In this document: piece by piece, positions 14,723 to 22,630 of the stretch
Layout: each line of letters opens with the position of its first letter
How positions within the stretch are numbered: position 1 is the stretch's first letter
NCBI GenBank assembly: GCA_035462845.1
Contig: DATHTV010000061.1
Span: forward strand, 1 to 26,164
Direction: 5' to 3'
Source: DASTQL01 sp035462845
GTDB taxonomy: Bacteria; Actinomycetota; Actinomycetes; Jiangellales; Jiangellaceae
DNA: 26,164 bases
Notes under the pieces: generated by a model
Told to the model about the DNA's origin: nothing
What the model saw: the letters and a program-made list of their open reading frames with translations, nothing else
Database searches by the model: none
Translations under genes and position numbers: made by a program

Positions 14723-15991
14723 ATGCCTGACGTGTCCTTCGACAACCTGCTCGTCATCTGCCTGGTGGCGGCCGCCGCCCCTCTGGCGCTGGGCGTCGCG
14801 CCGCGCCTGCGCCTCCCGGCCGTGGTCCTGGAGATCCTCGCCGGCGTGGTGCTGGGCCCGTCCGTGCTCGGCTGGGTCGAGGTCGACCTGCCGGTCCAGG
14901 TCATGGCCCTGGTGGGCCTCGCCTTCCTCCTCTTCCTCTCCGGCCTGGAGATCGACGTCCACCGGATGCGCGGCCCGCTGCTGCGCCTGGCTGTGCTCGG
15001 CTACCTGCTGTCACTGCTGATCGGCCTGCCCATCGGGCTGGGCCTCGCGGGAGCCGGGTGGGTCCAGGACCCGATCCTGCTGGTCATCGCGCTCTCCGCA
15101 ACCTCGCTGGGGCTGGTCGTGCCGGTGCTCAAGGACGCCGGGCGCGTCGAGGGGCAGGTCGGTCAGACCGTCGTCGTCGCCGCCACCGTCGCCGACTTCG
15201 CGGCCATCGTCCTGCTGTCGCTGCTGTTCTCCGCCTCCGACGGGGACACCGGGAGCCGGCTCGTCCTGGCCGCCGGCTTCGCGGTCCTCGTGGCCGCAAC
15301 GGCTGTACTGGCATCGCGTGCCGGTCGCTCGATGCGGCTGGGCGACGTGCTCCTGCGCCTGCAGGACACCACGGCCGAGATCCGGGTCCGGCTGGCGGTC
15401 GTCCTGCTCGTGGCGTTCACCGCGCTCGCCGAGCACGTGGGGCTGGAGAGTATCCTCGGCGCCTTCCTGGCCGGGGTCGTCGTCAGCGCGGTCGACCGGG
15501 AATCGACCAGCCACCCGCACTTCCGGACCAAGCTCGAGGCGATCGGCTACGGCTTTCTCGTCCCTGTCTTCTTCGTGACCAGCGGGGTGCGGCTCGACCT
15601 GGCCGGACTGCTGGCGAGCCCGTCGGCGCTGCTGCGCGTGCCGGTCCTGCTGGTGGCTCTGCTGCTCGTCCGTGGACTGCCCGCCCTGCTGTACGTGCGC
15701 ACGATGGGCCGCCGGTCGGCGGCGGCGGCGAGCCTGCTCCAGGCCACGTCGCTGCCGTTCGTCGTCGCTGCCACCATGATCGGCACCGAGCTGGGCGTGC
15801 TGTCGGCGGTCACGGCCGCCGCCCTCGTCAGCGCGGGGTTGCTGTCCGTCCTGGTGTTCCCCGCGGCTGCCCTCACCCTGCTCCGCGGTGCGGGGGCGCC
15901 GGCCGGCGACTCAGCCGCGAGGGAGGGCGCCCTCGGTCAGAGGACCGCCCCACGCGGACCGACCTCGACCGCCGCGACGCCACGCCCGTAG
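14723..15991 (+). CDS. CPA2-family cation:proton antiporter (Kef-type)
   Basis: 422 residues from ATG 14723 (a GTG at 14720 is also possible), 12 bases after the disulfide reductase. About 11-12 hydrophobic helices cover residues 5-385. Family motifs include VVLEILAGVVLGPSVLG, AFLLFLSGLEID, IALSATSLGLVVPVLKD, LESILGAFLAGVVVS and a loop GFLVPVFFVTSGVRLDL. The C-terminal RCK/TrkA-N domain of full Kef proteins is absent, so this is the membrane unit only. It probably exchanges K+ or Na+ for protons. The hydrophilic last ~35 residues overlap, antisense, the end of the 74-residue gene by 55 bases. Pairing with a flavin disulfide reductase recalls thiol-electrophile protection by Kef systems, but that link is inference. 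Confidence 0.87.
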   Translation: MPDVSFDNLLVICLVAAAAPLALGVAPRLRLPAVVLEILAGVVLGPSVLGWVEVDLPVQVMALVGLAFLLFLSGLEIDVHRMRGPLLRLAVLGYLLSLLIGLPIGLGLAGAGWVQDPILLVIALSATSLGLVVPVLKDAGRVEGQVGQTVVVAATVADFAAIVLLSLLFSASDGDTGSRLVLAAGFAVLVAATAVLASRAGRSMRLGDVLLRLQDTTAEIRVRLAVVLLVAFTALAEHVGLESILGAFLAGVVVSAVDRESTSHPHFRTKLEAIGYGFLVPVFFVTSGVRLDLAGLLASPSALLRVPVLLVALLLVRGLPALLYVRTMGRRSAAAASLLQATSLPFVVAATMIGTELGVLSAVTAAALVSAGLLSVLVFPAAALTLLRGAGAPAGDSAAREGALGQRTAPRGPTSTAATPRP

Positions 15992-16161
15992 AGCACGAAC
16001 AGCCGGTTCCCGTGCGAGGCCCGCAGGACGCCGGACCCATCGGCCAGCACGGCGATGGCGTGCTCGGTGACCTCGGCGTCGTCGTCGGTCCCCGGCTCCT
16101 CGTACGTCACGTCGATCTGCTCGCCGGCGACGAGCCGGACCCTGAGGACGATCTCCGCCAT
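15937..16161 (-). CDS. Conserved small actinobacterial protein of unknown function
   Basis: 74 residues from ATG 16159-16161 to TGA at 15937-15939. It starts MAEIVLRVRLVAGEQIDVTY and ends LYGRGVAAVEVGPRGAVL, with an acidic centre (EEPGTDDDAEVTEH). It looks like a compact mostly-beta protein with codon use like its neighbours. I recall near-identical small proteins in other actinomycetes but know no function. It overlaps both neighbours: 55 bases same-strand with the hydrolase gene and 55 bases antisense with the antiporter gene. Confidence 0.7.
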   Translation of the reverse strand: MAEIVLRVRLVAGEQIDVTYEEPGTDDDAEVTEHAIAVLADGSGVLRASHGNRLFVLYGRGVAAVEVGPRGAVL

Positions 16162-17693
16162 GTCGCGAACCCTACGGGACCGGCCCTCAGCAGCACGGCG
16201 AGGCGGACCGCAGCGGCCGCCAGGAGCAGCCCCGCCAGGACCGTCACGACGACCGCGAGGTCCGGCGCCCACACCGGCAGGCTGCTCCAGCCGTACCCCG
16301 CCGCTCCCGGCAGGGCGAGGAGCACCCCCACCCCCACCAGACGCAGGCCGATCCCGCCGCCCGTGAGGAGCGGCCGTCGCACCGGACGACCGCCTCGGAG
16401 AGCCGCGACCGCCCGGGCCAGGCCCCAGGCCGCCGCGGCGACCAGTGCCAGGAACACCAGGTCCAGGAGGGCGTAGAAGGTGCGCACCGACGGCCCGGTG
16501 TCCACCGGCTCACCGAGGATGGCGTCGACCACGTTGCGGGAGACCCGGTCGGTCGCGGACGGGTTCCCCGGAACGGGGATCTCGTTGCTCAGGTTCATCA
16601 GGGTGGCGATCGCGATCGCTCGCTCGGGGAGCAGCGTGATCATGGCACTGGAGTCGGGCGTGTTGCCGGGGTGCAGCAGAGCCGGCTCCTGCCAGGGGCC
16701 GCCCACGAACCACCCCATGGCGTAGCGCACGTCTGCCCCGTCGGCCCAGGCCCCCAGCCGCGCCTCCGGCCCGGGGGCCGTCATGGTGCGCAGTCCCTCC
16801 GCCGACACCACGCGCGTGCCGTCGTCGCCGACGCCGCCGCGCAGGTGCATGCGCAGGTACCGGCCCATGTCCTCGGCCGTCGACACGATGAAGCCGGCGG
16901 CCAGGATGCCTTCCCGGACGGTCGGACCGGTCGCCAGGGTCGCGCCGAACCAGAGCCGGTGCCCGGTGCTGACCCCGAGCTCCGCCGCGCCCTCCGCCGT
17001 CGTCGCGCTGCGGTCCATGCCGAGCGGTTCGAGGATCCTCCGCTCGACGTGCTCCGCGTACGGGACGCCCGCGGCGCGCTCGACGACCAGCCCCGCGAGC
17101 ACGTAGTTGGCGTTGGAGTACTGCCAGGTCGCCCCCGGCTCGGCGGTCGGTGCCGTGCCGCGCAGCTCGCGGACGGCCTCGAGCACCGAGCCCTCGCGGG
17201 CGCTCTTGAGCACCGGGCCGCCAGCGGTTCCAGGCAGGCCGCTCGTCTGCTGCAGCAGGTGCCGGACCGTGATCCGGTCGACGTCCCCCGCGCCGGCCAG
17301 CTCGAGCTCCGGCACGTACCGACGGACCGGCTGGTCGATGTCGACCAGGCCGTCGTCCACCAGCTGCATTACGGCCAGGGCGGTGAAGCTCTTGGACGTC
17401 GAGCCGATGACGAAGGGGGTGTCCGAGGCCACGGGGCGGTCCTCGCCCGCCTCCCCCAGCGCCTCGACAGCGGTCGGGCCGCCTGCGGACGTCACCACCA
17501 AGGCCGCACCCGGGATCCCGACGGCGGCCATCCGGTCCTCGAGGACACGCCTCGCCCGCTCGACCTCCACCTCGCCGGCGGCCACCGCCGGCAGCGTCCA
17601 GCCGACCAGCAGTAGGGCGACCAGGAGGGCCAGGATGCCGGCCGGCCGTGGACGCCACCGCTCCTCGGTCCGCCGTCCGGCGTTCACGCCCAT
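16107..17693 (-). CDS. Serine beta-lactamase-like hydrolase with C-terminal membrane helices
   Basis: 528 residues from ATG 17691-17693. An N-terminal secretion signal or anchor is seen (basic residues, then ILALLVALLLVGWTLPAVAAG at about 20-40). The class C/AmpC-type penicillin-binding fold has S98-x-x-K101 in IGSTSKSF, YSN at 192-194 and HPG at 341-343. SGLPGTAGG and YAMGWFVGG are further family marks. After about residue 390 come three or four hydrophobic helices. The active domain should therefore face outside with the tail in the membrane. Substrates in this family include beta-lactams, D-amino peptides and esters; none can be assigned. The last 20 residues (WRRSSSGSGSSPAS and so on) read through the start of the downstream 74-residue gene in another frame, which suggests its original stop was lost. 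Confidence 0.85.
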   Translation of the reverse strand: MGVNAGRRTEERWRPRPAGILALLVALLLVGWTLPAVAAGEVEVERARRVLEDRMAAVGIPGAALVVTSAGGPTAVEALGEAGEDRPVASDTPFVIGSTSKSFTALAVMQLVDDGLVDIDQPVRRYVPELELAGAGDVDRITVRHLLQQTSGLPGTAGGPVLKSAREGSVLEAVRELRGTAPTAEPGATWQYSNANYVLAGLVVERAAGVPYAEHVERRILEPLGMDRSATTAEGAAELGVSTGHRLWFGATLATGPTVREGILAAGFIVSTAEDMGRYLRMHLRGGVGDDGTRVVSAEGLRTMTAPGPEARLGAWADGADVRYAMGWFVGGPWQEPALLHPGNTPDSSAMITLLPERAIAIATLMNLSNEIPVPGNPSATDRVSRNVVDAILGEPVDTGPSVRTFYALLDLVFLALVAAAAWGLARAVAALRGGRPVRRPLLTGGGIGLRLVGVGVLLALPGAAGYGWSSLPVWAPDLAVVVTVLAGLLLAAAAVRLAVLLRAGPVGFATWRRSSSGSGSSPASRST

Positions 17694-17846
17694 GACGTCC
17701 TCACCTCCGCGGTGCCGGCAGGCCGGTCCCGGGCCGACGTCCCCGACGTTGCCGGGCCCTCCGGTCGCGGACGAGAGGCGAACGTCCCCTGCGGCATGTG
17801 CTAGACATCGTCGACCGCCTGCCCCAGAGCGGACGCGGAGGTCGCG

Positions 17847-19424
17847 GTGCTGGACGTGCTGGCCGACAACCCGGTGCTCGCGCTCTTCCTCGTCATCGCC
17901 CTGGGGTCGCTCGTGGGCCTGATCCCCTTCGGCCCGGTGCGGTTCGGCGCGGCGGGAGCGCTGTTCGTGGGGCTGGCTCTGGGCGCGCTCGACGACCGGC
18001 TGGGCGAGGGACTGGGCCTCGTGCGCACGATCGGGCTGTCCCTCTTCGTCTACACCATCGGACTCGCCTCGGGGCCGGCGTTCTTCCGCACGCTTCGCCG
18101 CCAGGCCCCCGTGATGGGTGGCTCGGTGGGCGTCCTCGTGCTGGTAGCGGTGGCGGTCGTGGCCACCGGCCGGGCGCTCGGGGTGGGAGCGGACCACCTC
18201 GCCGGCGTGTTCGCCGGCGCCGGCACCAGCACTCCCGCGCTCGAGGCGGCGACGCGGGCCGCCGGGGGCAGCGAGGACCCGGCGGTCGGCTACGCCCTCT
18301 CGTACCCGGTGGCGGTCCTGGTCGGCATCCTCGCCGTGCAGGTGGTGCTGGGCCGCCGGCGCGAGGGCGGCAGCCGGGACCGTCCCTCCGCCGCCGCGAC
18401 GGGCCTGACCGACCTCACGGTGGTGGTGTCCCGGCGGACCCGGCTGCTGGACGTGCCGGGGGCGGCCGAGGGGGAGGTCCGCTTCTCGTACTGGCAGCGC
18501 GGTGACGACGTCGAGGTCGTCTCCGACCGCGACGTGCTCGAGCCCGGCGACCGCGTCGTGATCATCGGACCCGTCGACGCGGTCGCACCCGCCGTGCGGT
18601 GGCTGGGCAGCCGCGCCCAGGACCACCTGGCCCACGACCGGCGTGACGTCGACTACCGGAGGGTGCTGCTGTCGAACCCGGACCTGTCCGGCCGGAGCAT
18701 CGCCGAGCTGGGCATCGGGGAGCGGTTCGGCGGCGTGGTGACGCGGGTGCGCCGGGGGGACCTCGACCTGCTCGCCCGGGACGACCTGCACGTGCAGCTG
18801 GGCGACCGGCTCCGGGTGGTGGTGCCGCGGGGACGGATCCGCGAGGTGAGCCGGTTCCTCGGTGACACCGAGCGCAAGGTCAGTGAGGTCGACGCCGTCA
18901 GCCTGGCGCTCGGGCTGTCCCTCGGCTTCCTCGTCGGCCTGGTCACGGTGACGGTGGGCCCGGTGTCGCTGTCGCTCGGCGTCGCTGCGGGTCCGTTGGT
19001 GGTGGGCATCGTCCTCGGGCGCCTGGAGCGCACCGGGCCCATCGTGTGGAGCCTTCCCACCGGGGCGGCCCTGACCCTGCGCCAGACCGGTCTGCTCCTC
19101 TTCCTCGCGTCGGTCGGGCTGTCGTCCGGCCCCGCACTGGCTGAGTCGATCACCCAGCCGATCGGCAGCCAGCTCGTGCTGCTGGGCCTCGGCGCGGCTG
19201 CGGCCGGCGTGATCGCGATGGTCGTCCTGACCAGCCGGCTGGACCTCAGCTCCGCGCGGTCGGCGGGACTGGTGGCCGGCTTCGTCGGCAACCCCAGCAT
19301 CCTGGCCTTCGCGAACTCCAAGGTCGCCGACGAGCGGGTGGACGACGGCTACGCCACGCTGCTGGCCGTCGACCAGGTCACGAAGGTGCTGCTCGTCCAG
19401 CTGATCGTCGCGCTCGCCGGGTAG
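17847..19424 (+). CDS. AspT/YidE-type transporter with two RCK_C domains
   Basis: 525 residues from GTG 17847 with GGAGG 6 bases upstream. The first membrane half (residues 1-175) has GPVRFGAAGALFVGLALGAL, IGLSLFVYTIGLASGPAFF and FAGAGTSTPALEAA. The cytoplasmic middle carries two TrkA-C/RCK_C-like modules at about 195-275 and 275-350 (GDDVEVVSDRDVLEPGDRVVII; ARDDLHVQLGDRLRVVVPRG). The second half repeats the membrane fold (LGLSLGFLVGLVTV, GLLLFLASVGLSSG, GFVGNPSILAFANSK). This two-fold layout fits the aspartate:alanine exchanger family and its YidE/YbjL relatives, with ligand binding expected at RCK_C. Substrate unknown. A TAGACA at 17802-17807 could be a -10 element, weakly. It is divergent from the beta-lactamase-like gene. 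Confidence 0.88.
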   Translation: MLDVLADNPVLALFLVIALGSLVGLIPFGPVRFGAAGALFVGLALGALDDRLGEGLGLVRTIGLSLFVYTIGLASGPAFFRTLRRQAPVMGGSVGVLVLVAVAVVATGRALGVGADHLAGVFAGAGTSTPALEAATRAAGGSEDPAVGYALSYPVAVLVGILAVQVVLGRRREGGSRDRPSAAATGLTDLTVVVSRRTRLLDVPGAAEGEVRFSYWQRGDDVEVVSDRDVLEPGDRVVIIGPVDAVAPAVRWLGSRAQDHLAHDRRDVDYRRVLLSNPDLSGRSIAELGIGERFGGVVTRVRRGDLDLLARDDLHVQLGDRLRVVVPRGRIREVSRFLGDTERKVSEVDAVSLALGLSLGFLVGLVTVTVGPVSLSLGVAAGPLVVGIVLGRLERTGPIVWSLPTGAALTLRQTGLLLFLASVGLSSGPALAESITQPIGSQLVLLGLGAAAAGVIAMVVLTSRLDLSSARSAGLVAGFVGNPSILAFANSKVADERVDDGYATLLAVDQVTKVLLVQLIVALAG

Positions 19425-19443
19425 CGCGCACCGCGACCGGGTC

Positions 19444-19674
19444 CTAGGCGCCGAGCAGGTACCCCAGGGCAGACCGAGGGCCAGGGACTCGGGAACGCCG
19501 TCGACGACGATCCCCGCGGCGATGGCGCGCCCTCGGGCCCTCTCGGTGGGGTTCCCGACCCCGTAGGCCATCGCGTGCCGCGCCCGGCGCGGCGGCCATC
19601 TCCTCGTCGCGGGCCAGCCGGGCGTCCGCGGCCACGTAGGCCAGCGCGCCGGCTAGGTTGCGCACCGCGGGCAT
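19444..19674 (-). pseudogene. ZIP-family metal transporter remnant with centre deleted and frameshift
   Basis: From ATG 19674 one frame reads LAGALAYVAADARLARDEEM and later ends SALGYLLGA before TAG 19444-19446. In between, another frame reads MAYGVGNPTERARGRAIAAG followed by IVVDGVPESLALGL, which is the metal-site helix signature of ZIP proteins (GxxxDGxPESxxLG). The VAADALLARDEEM-type opening, DGxPES helix and LGYLLG ending are the order seen in intact actinobacterial ZIP-like proteins of about 230-250 residues. Here only about 76 codons remain. The piece has a frame change near 19590 and a loss of everything between PESLALGL and LGYLLG. No functional protein is expected. Confidence 0.55.
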
Positions 19675-19680
19675 GAGCGG

Positions 19681-19989
19681 TCAAGCTCCCTTCGTGTCGA
19701 GCACGGCCGCCCAGACGGCAGTGTCCGTGGTGATGAACAGGACGTCCTGATCGGGACCGCCGAACGTGAAGTTGACCGCCCCCGGCCACCTGGGGGTCCA
19801 CACCCGGCCGGGGTGCCGGTGGGGAACGCTGGTGAAGTACAGCGCGTCCTCGTCGCCCACGTAGACCGGTCCTTCGTGGGCCTCGGCGTCGACGACCCTG
19901 ACCAGCTGAGGTGCCGGGCCGGTCACGCCCGCGAAGGCGGCGTCGTAGGAGGTGAAGCCGGCCGCCGACCGCAGGGCCGAGGCCGTCAC
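19681..19989 (-). pseudogene. SMP-30/gluconolactonase remnant: N- and C-termini fused, propeller core missing
   Basis: 102 codons from GTG 19987-19989 (overlapping the GMC stop as GTGA) to TGA 19681-19683. Residues 26-58 (PQLVRVVDAEAHEGPVYV, DEDALYFTSVP) are the standard opening of SMP-30/gluconolaconase-type lactonases, including the metal-ligand Glu39. Residues 68-97 (WPGAVNFTFGGPDQDVLFI, TTDTAVWAAVL) are the standard ending. Intact relatives have about 290 residues, so about 190 residues including the Asn and Asp metal ligands are absent, though the frame is kept. An intact version would hydrolyse the sugar lactone made by the upstream GMC enzyme. As it stands it cannot form the six-bladed propeller. 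Confidence 0.65.
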
Positions 19990-21626
19990 GGGGACACCGG
20001 CCGAGCGGACGGGATCCCGACGAGGGGGAGATGACCCGGTTGCGACGGAACTCGTGCCGACGCGGTCCCCTCCGAGAGGGTCGTGGTGCCCAGCCGCCCG
20101 GCGACCCGCTCGGCGACTCGCAGGGAGTTGGCGACGATGGTCAGCGTGGGGTTCACCGCGGTGCTGGACACGAAGAAGCTGGAGTCCGCGACGTAGAGGT
20201 TGTCGACCTCGTGCATGCGGCAGTCGAGGTCCAGCGCCGACGTCGCCGGGTCAGTGCCGAAGCGCACCGTTCCGTTCTGGTGGGCCACCCCCGAGACACC
20301 CAGCCGGCCCCCGACGTAGGACAGGTTCTCGTACACGTCGTCGCGGCACTGCATCGCCGACAGCAGGCTCTCGAACCTGGCCCGGAGACGGCGGTGCGCC
20401 TCCAGGTTCGTGGGCGTGTAACGGAGGCCGATCCTCCCCTCGCGGTCGACGGTGACCCGGTTCCCGGGCAGGGGAAGATCCTCGGTCGTCAGCCAGAAGT
20501 CGAGCGCGTGCCTGGCGACCTCGGCCGGGTCCTCCGCGTCGGGGACGTCGAAGCCGATGAGCACGGCGTCGCTCTTGCCGAGCATCTGCATCGCGCCGAG
20601 CGGGTAGGGCCAGTCGCTGTCGGGGTCCCCGAAGTAGAAGTCGTTGATGCCCAGCGTCTTCTGGAACTTCGTGGGGTTGGGCAGCCGGGAGAAGGCGATC
20701 AAGGACGAGTTGTTGTGCAGCATGAGGTGCCGGCCCACCACGCCGGAGCCGTTGCCGAGGCCGTCCGGGTGCCGGTCGTTCGCCGAACGCAGCAGCAGGG
20801 CGGCTGAGTTGATTGCCCCGGCGGCAAGGACGACGACGTCTGCGGAGTACTCCTCGACCGTGCCGTCGCGCTCGACGACGACCCGCTCCACGCTGCGACC
20901 CGTGGGGTCTGTCTCCAACCGGGTCACCAGCGCGCGGGTCAGCAGCGTGACGTTGGGGTACCGGAGGGAGGGCTCGACGGCGACGACCGCCGCGTCGGCC
21001 TTGCCGTTGGTGATGCAGGCGTAGCCGTCGCAGGTGGCGCACCGGATGCACGCAGACTGCCAGGGCGCCGACTCGTCGATGAGGATGCCGTTCGGCAGCG
21101 GGAACGGCTGCAGCCCCGCGGCCCGCAGGTCGGCGTCGAGCTGCGCGATACGCGGCTCGTGGCTGATCGCCGGGTACGGGTACGGCACGTCCGCCGGGGG
21201 CTCGGTGGGGTCGGTGCCCCGCTCCCCGTGCACCTGGTAGAGCCGCTCGGCGCGGGTGTACCAGGGTTCGAGGTCGGCGTAGTCGATCGGCCAGGCCGGG
21301 GAGACACCGTCGACGTGCCGGATCTCGCCGAAGTCCCGCTCGCGGAAGCGGAAGAGGATCGCTCCGTAGACCTTGGTGTTCCCGCCCACGTAGTAGTGCT
21401 GCTTGGGGGTGAAGGTGCTGCCGTCGGCCAGGTTGCGCCACGTCCCGGCGTTGGCGTACCGCTTGTCCAGCCACACCGACCGAGAGTCCCAGTTCTCGAT
21501 CTCCCGCGGGAAGAAGTCACCGCGCTCGAGGAGCAGCACCCGCGTGCCGGTGGGGGCCAGCGCGTGGGTGAGCGTGCCGCCCCCGGCACCCGAGCCGATG
21601 ACGATGACGTCGTAGTGATCGGTCAT
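19986..21626 (-). CDS. GMC-family FAD-dependent sugar/alcohol oxidoreductase
   Basis: 546 residues from ATG 21624-21626; GAGGAG lies upstream. FAD-binding is VIVIGSGAGGGTL at 7-19, with VLLLERGDFF next. HYYVGGNTKVYGA is the GMC signature near the flavin. CIRCATCDGYACITNGKAD near 195 is the Cys-rich insertion seen in gluconate-dehydrogenase-like GMC proteins. The C-terminal domain holds the catalytic His region (GVAHQNGTVRFGTDPATSAL) and NLYVADSSFFVSSTAVNPTL with the conserved Asn. There is no Tat signal. The last ~30 residues after AERVAGRL are an unusual Ser/Pro-rich extension overlapping the lactonase start. It probably oxidises a sugar or polyol, in an operon with a glucose-dehydrogenase-like SDR and a lactonase remnant. 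Confidence 0.88.
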   Translation of the reverse strand: MTDHYDVIVIGSGAGGGTLTHALAPTGTRVLLLERGDFFPREIENWDSRSVWLDKRYANAGTWRNLADGSTFTPKQHYYVGGNTKVYGAILFRFRERDFGEIRHVDGVSPAWPIDYADLEPWYTRAERLYQVHGERGTDPTEPPADVPYPYPAISHEPRIAQLDADLRAAGLQPFPLPNGILIDESAPWQSACIRCATCDGYACITNGKADAAVVAVEPSLRYPNVTLLTRALVTRLETDPTGRSVERVVVERDGTVEEYSADVVVLAAGAINSAALLLRSANDRHPDGLGNGSGVVGRHLMLHNNSSLIAFSRLPNPTKFQKTLGINDFYFGDPDSDWPYPLGAMQMLGKSDAVLIGFDVPDAEDPAEVARHALDFWLTTEDLPLPGNRVTVDREGRIGLRYTPTNLEAHRRLRARFESLLSAMQCRDDVYENLSYVGGRLGVSGVAHQNGTVRFGTDPATSALDLDCRMHEVDNLYVADSSFFVSSTAVNPTLTIVANSLRVAERVAGRLGTTTLSEGTASARVPSQPGHLPLVGIPSARPVSP

Positions 21627-21642
21627 GACAGGTGCTCCTCGG

Positions 21643-21706
21643 ACGATGGCCGGCTCGAACGATGGCCGGCTCGGACGATGGCCGGCTCAGACGATGGCGA
21701 GCGGCG
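21643..21706. repeat. 16-bp tandem repeat between the cyclase and GMC genes
   Basis: Units ACGATGGCCGGCTCGA, ACGATGGCCGGCTCGG and ACGATGGCCGGCTCAG run from 21643 to 21690, with a partial fourth (ACGATGGC) from 21691. The fourth and third units overlap the last codons and stop of the cyclase gene, whose C-terminus LAIV is encoded by the repeat core. The array ends just before the GMC ribosome site and makes up almost the whole intergenic spacer. It looks like recent slippage duplication of the cyclase 3' end. Confidence 0.85.
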
Positions 21707-22625
21707 CGACCCACGCACCCGTGGCACCGCGCAGCTTGGCGTGGGAGACGACGAGCAGGAACTCGCGCAGCCCTTGGCGGGCGACCTCGGTGAGCCGGAG
21801 GTTCTCCACGACGACGACGCCGTGGCGGACGTTGAGCGTCTGCGGCACCACGAACGGCGCGTCCGGGTCCTCCGGGGGGTAGGCGCCGAAGCTCCAGGTG
21901 TCGCAGCCGGTGAGCGCAACCCGACGCTCGGCGATCCACTCGCCCAGCTCGACGCCGGGCCCCGGCTCCCCCGCCGAGTACCGCGCGGCGTCGCCGTCCC
22001 AGAGCCGGCCCCAGCCGGTGTGGAAAAGGACGGCGTCCCCCGGCCGTACGGACAGCCCCGCCGCAGCGAGGGCGGCCTCGGTCTCGGCGACCGTGACCAC
22101 GTCCCCCGGCTCGAGGTGCTCGACTCCGCGGCCGGCCGCCACGTCGACGAGCAAGCCGCGCGTGACCACCTGCGGGAGCGTGTCGACGCCGAGCCGGGTG
22201 GTCCCGTGGTCCTCGACGATGTCCGCAAGGGAGAAGCCGTTGTACGTCCGGTCGCCGACCTGCAGGTGGTTGAGCGCGTCCAGGTGCGTGCCCATCTGCT
22301 GCGTGGCGTGGATCTGCTCGACCACCCAGTTCACGCTGTTGCGGCCGAGCCCTGCGGGTCCGGCGTCCGGCCGCCGCCGGTTGATGTGGTGGTAGTTGGT
22401 GGTGAGGTACTGCCGGAACGTCCGGCCGGGGAAGGCGGGGACGTCGGCGTGCAGCACGTGCGCCAGGTCGTGGACCTCGCCACGACGGACGAGCCGCACG
22501 GCGTCCAGCACCCTGGTCGGCGTGATCTCGTTGAGTGCTCCGGCCTCGTCCTGCGGACCGTACCGCGACGGGAACCACCCGTCGGTCGACCGGCTCTCGG
22601 TGCCGGGCCGTGTCTGCGTGGACAT
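21687..22625 (-). CDS. Cyclase-family (kynurenine formamidase-like) metal hydrolase
   Basis: 312 residues from ATG 22623-22625, five bases after the SDR stop. The cyclase-fold metal motif is MGTHLDALNH at 111-120 (family consensus HxGTHxDxxxH; the first His is replaced by Gln/Met here). HDLAHVLHADVPAFPG at about 52-67 matches the DLSxxLxxxxPxxPG element. RPGDAVLFHTGWGRLW and GCDTWSFGAYP are further family marks. The family cleaves amide or lactone-type bonds with Mn or Zn. The N-terminal WFPSRYGPQDEAGALNEITP is typical of the larger actinobacterial group of unknown substrate. In this operon a role in opening or isomerising a sugar-acid product is plausible but unproven. Confidence 0.85.
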   Translation of the reverse strand: MSTQTRPGTESRSTDGWFPSRYGPQDEAGALNEITPTRVLDAVRLVRRGEVHDLAHVLHADVPAFPGRTFRQYLTTNYHHINRRRPDAGPAGLGRNSVNWVVEQIHATQQMGTHLDALNHLQVGDRTYNGFSLADIVEDHGTTRLGVDTLPQVVTRGLLVDVAAGRGVEHLEPGDVVTVAETEAALAAAGLSVRPGDAVLFHTGWGRLWDGDAARYSAGEPGPGVELGEWIAERRVALTGCDTWSFGAYPPEDPDAPFVVPQTLNVRHGVVVVENLRLTEVARQGLREFLLVVSHAKLRGATGAWVAPLAIV

Positions 22626-22630
22626 CGAGC

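Noticed and set aside
12737..14962. A 741-codon minus-strand frame opposite the disulfide reductase
   Set aside because: His/Asp/Gly-rich shadow of the plus-strand flavoprotein with its intact redox Cys pair.
17802..17807. TAGACA as the -10 of the AspT promoter
   Set aside because: No convincing -35 at the right distance, so it is mentioned but not listed as a feature.
16107..19571. A 1154-codon minus-strand open frame spanning the hydrolase and the AspT region
   Set aside because: Only the part from 17693 downwards is protein-like. The rest is the antisense of the AspT transporter gene, rich in His, Arg, Pro and Gly as expected of a shadow frame.
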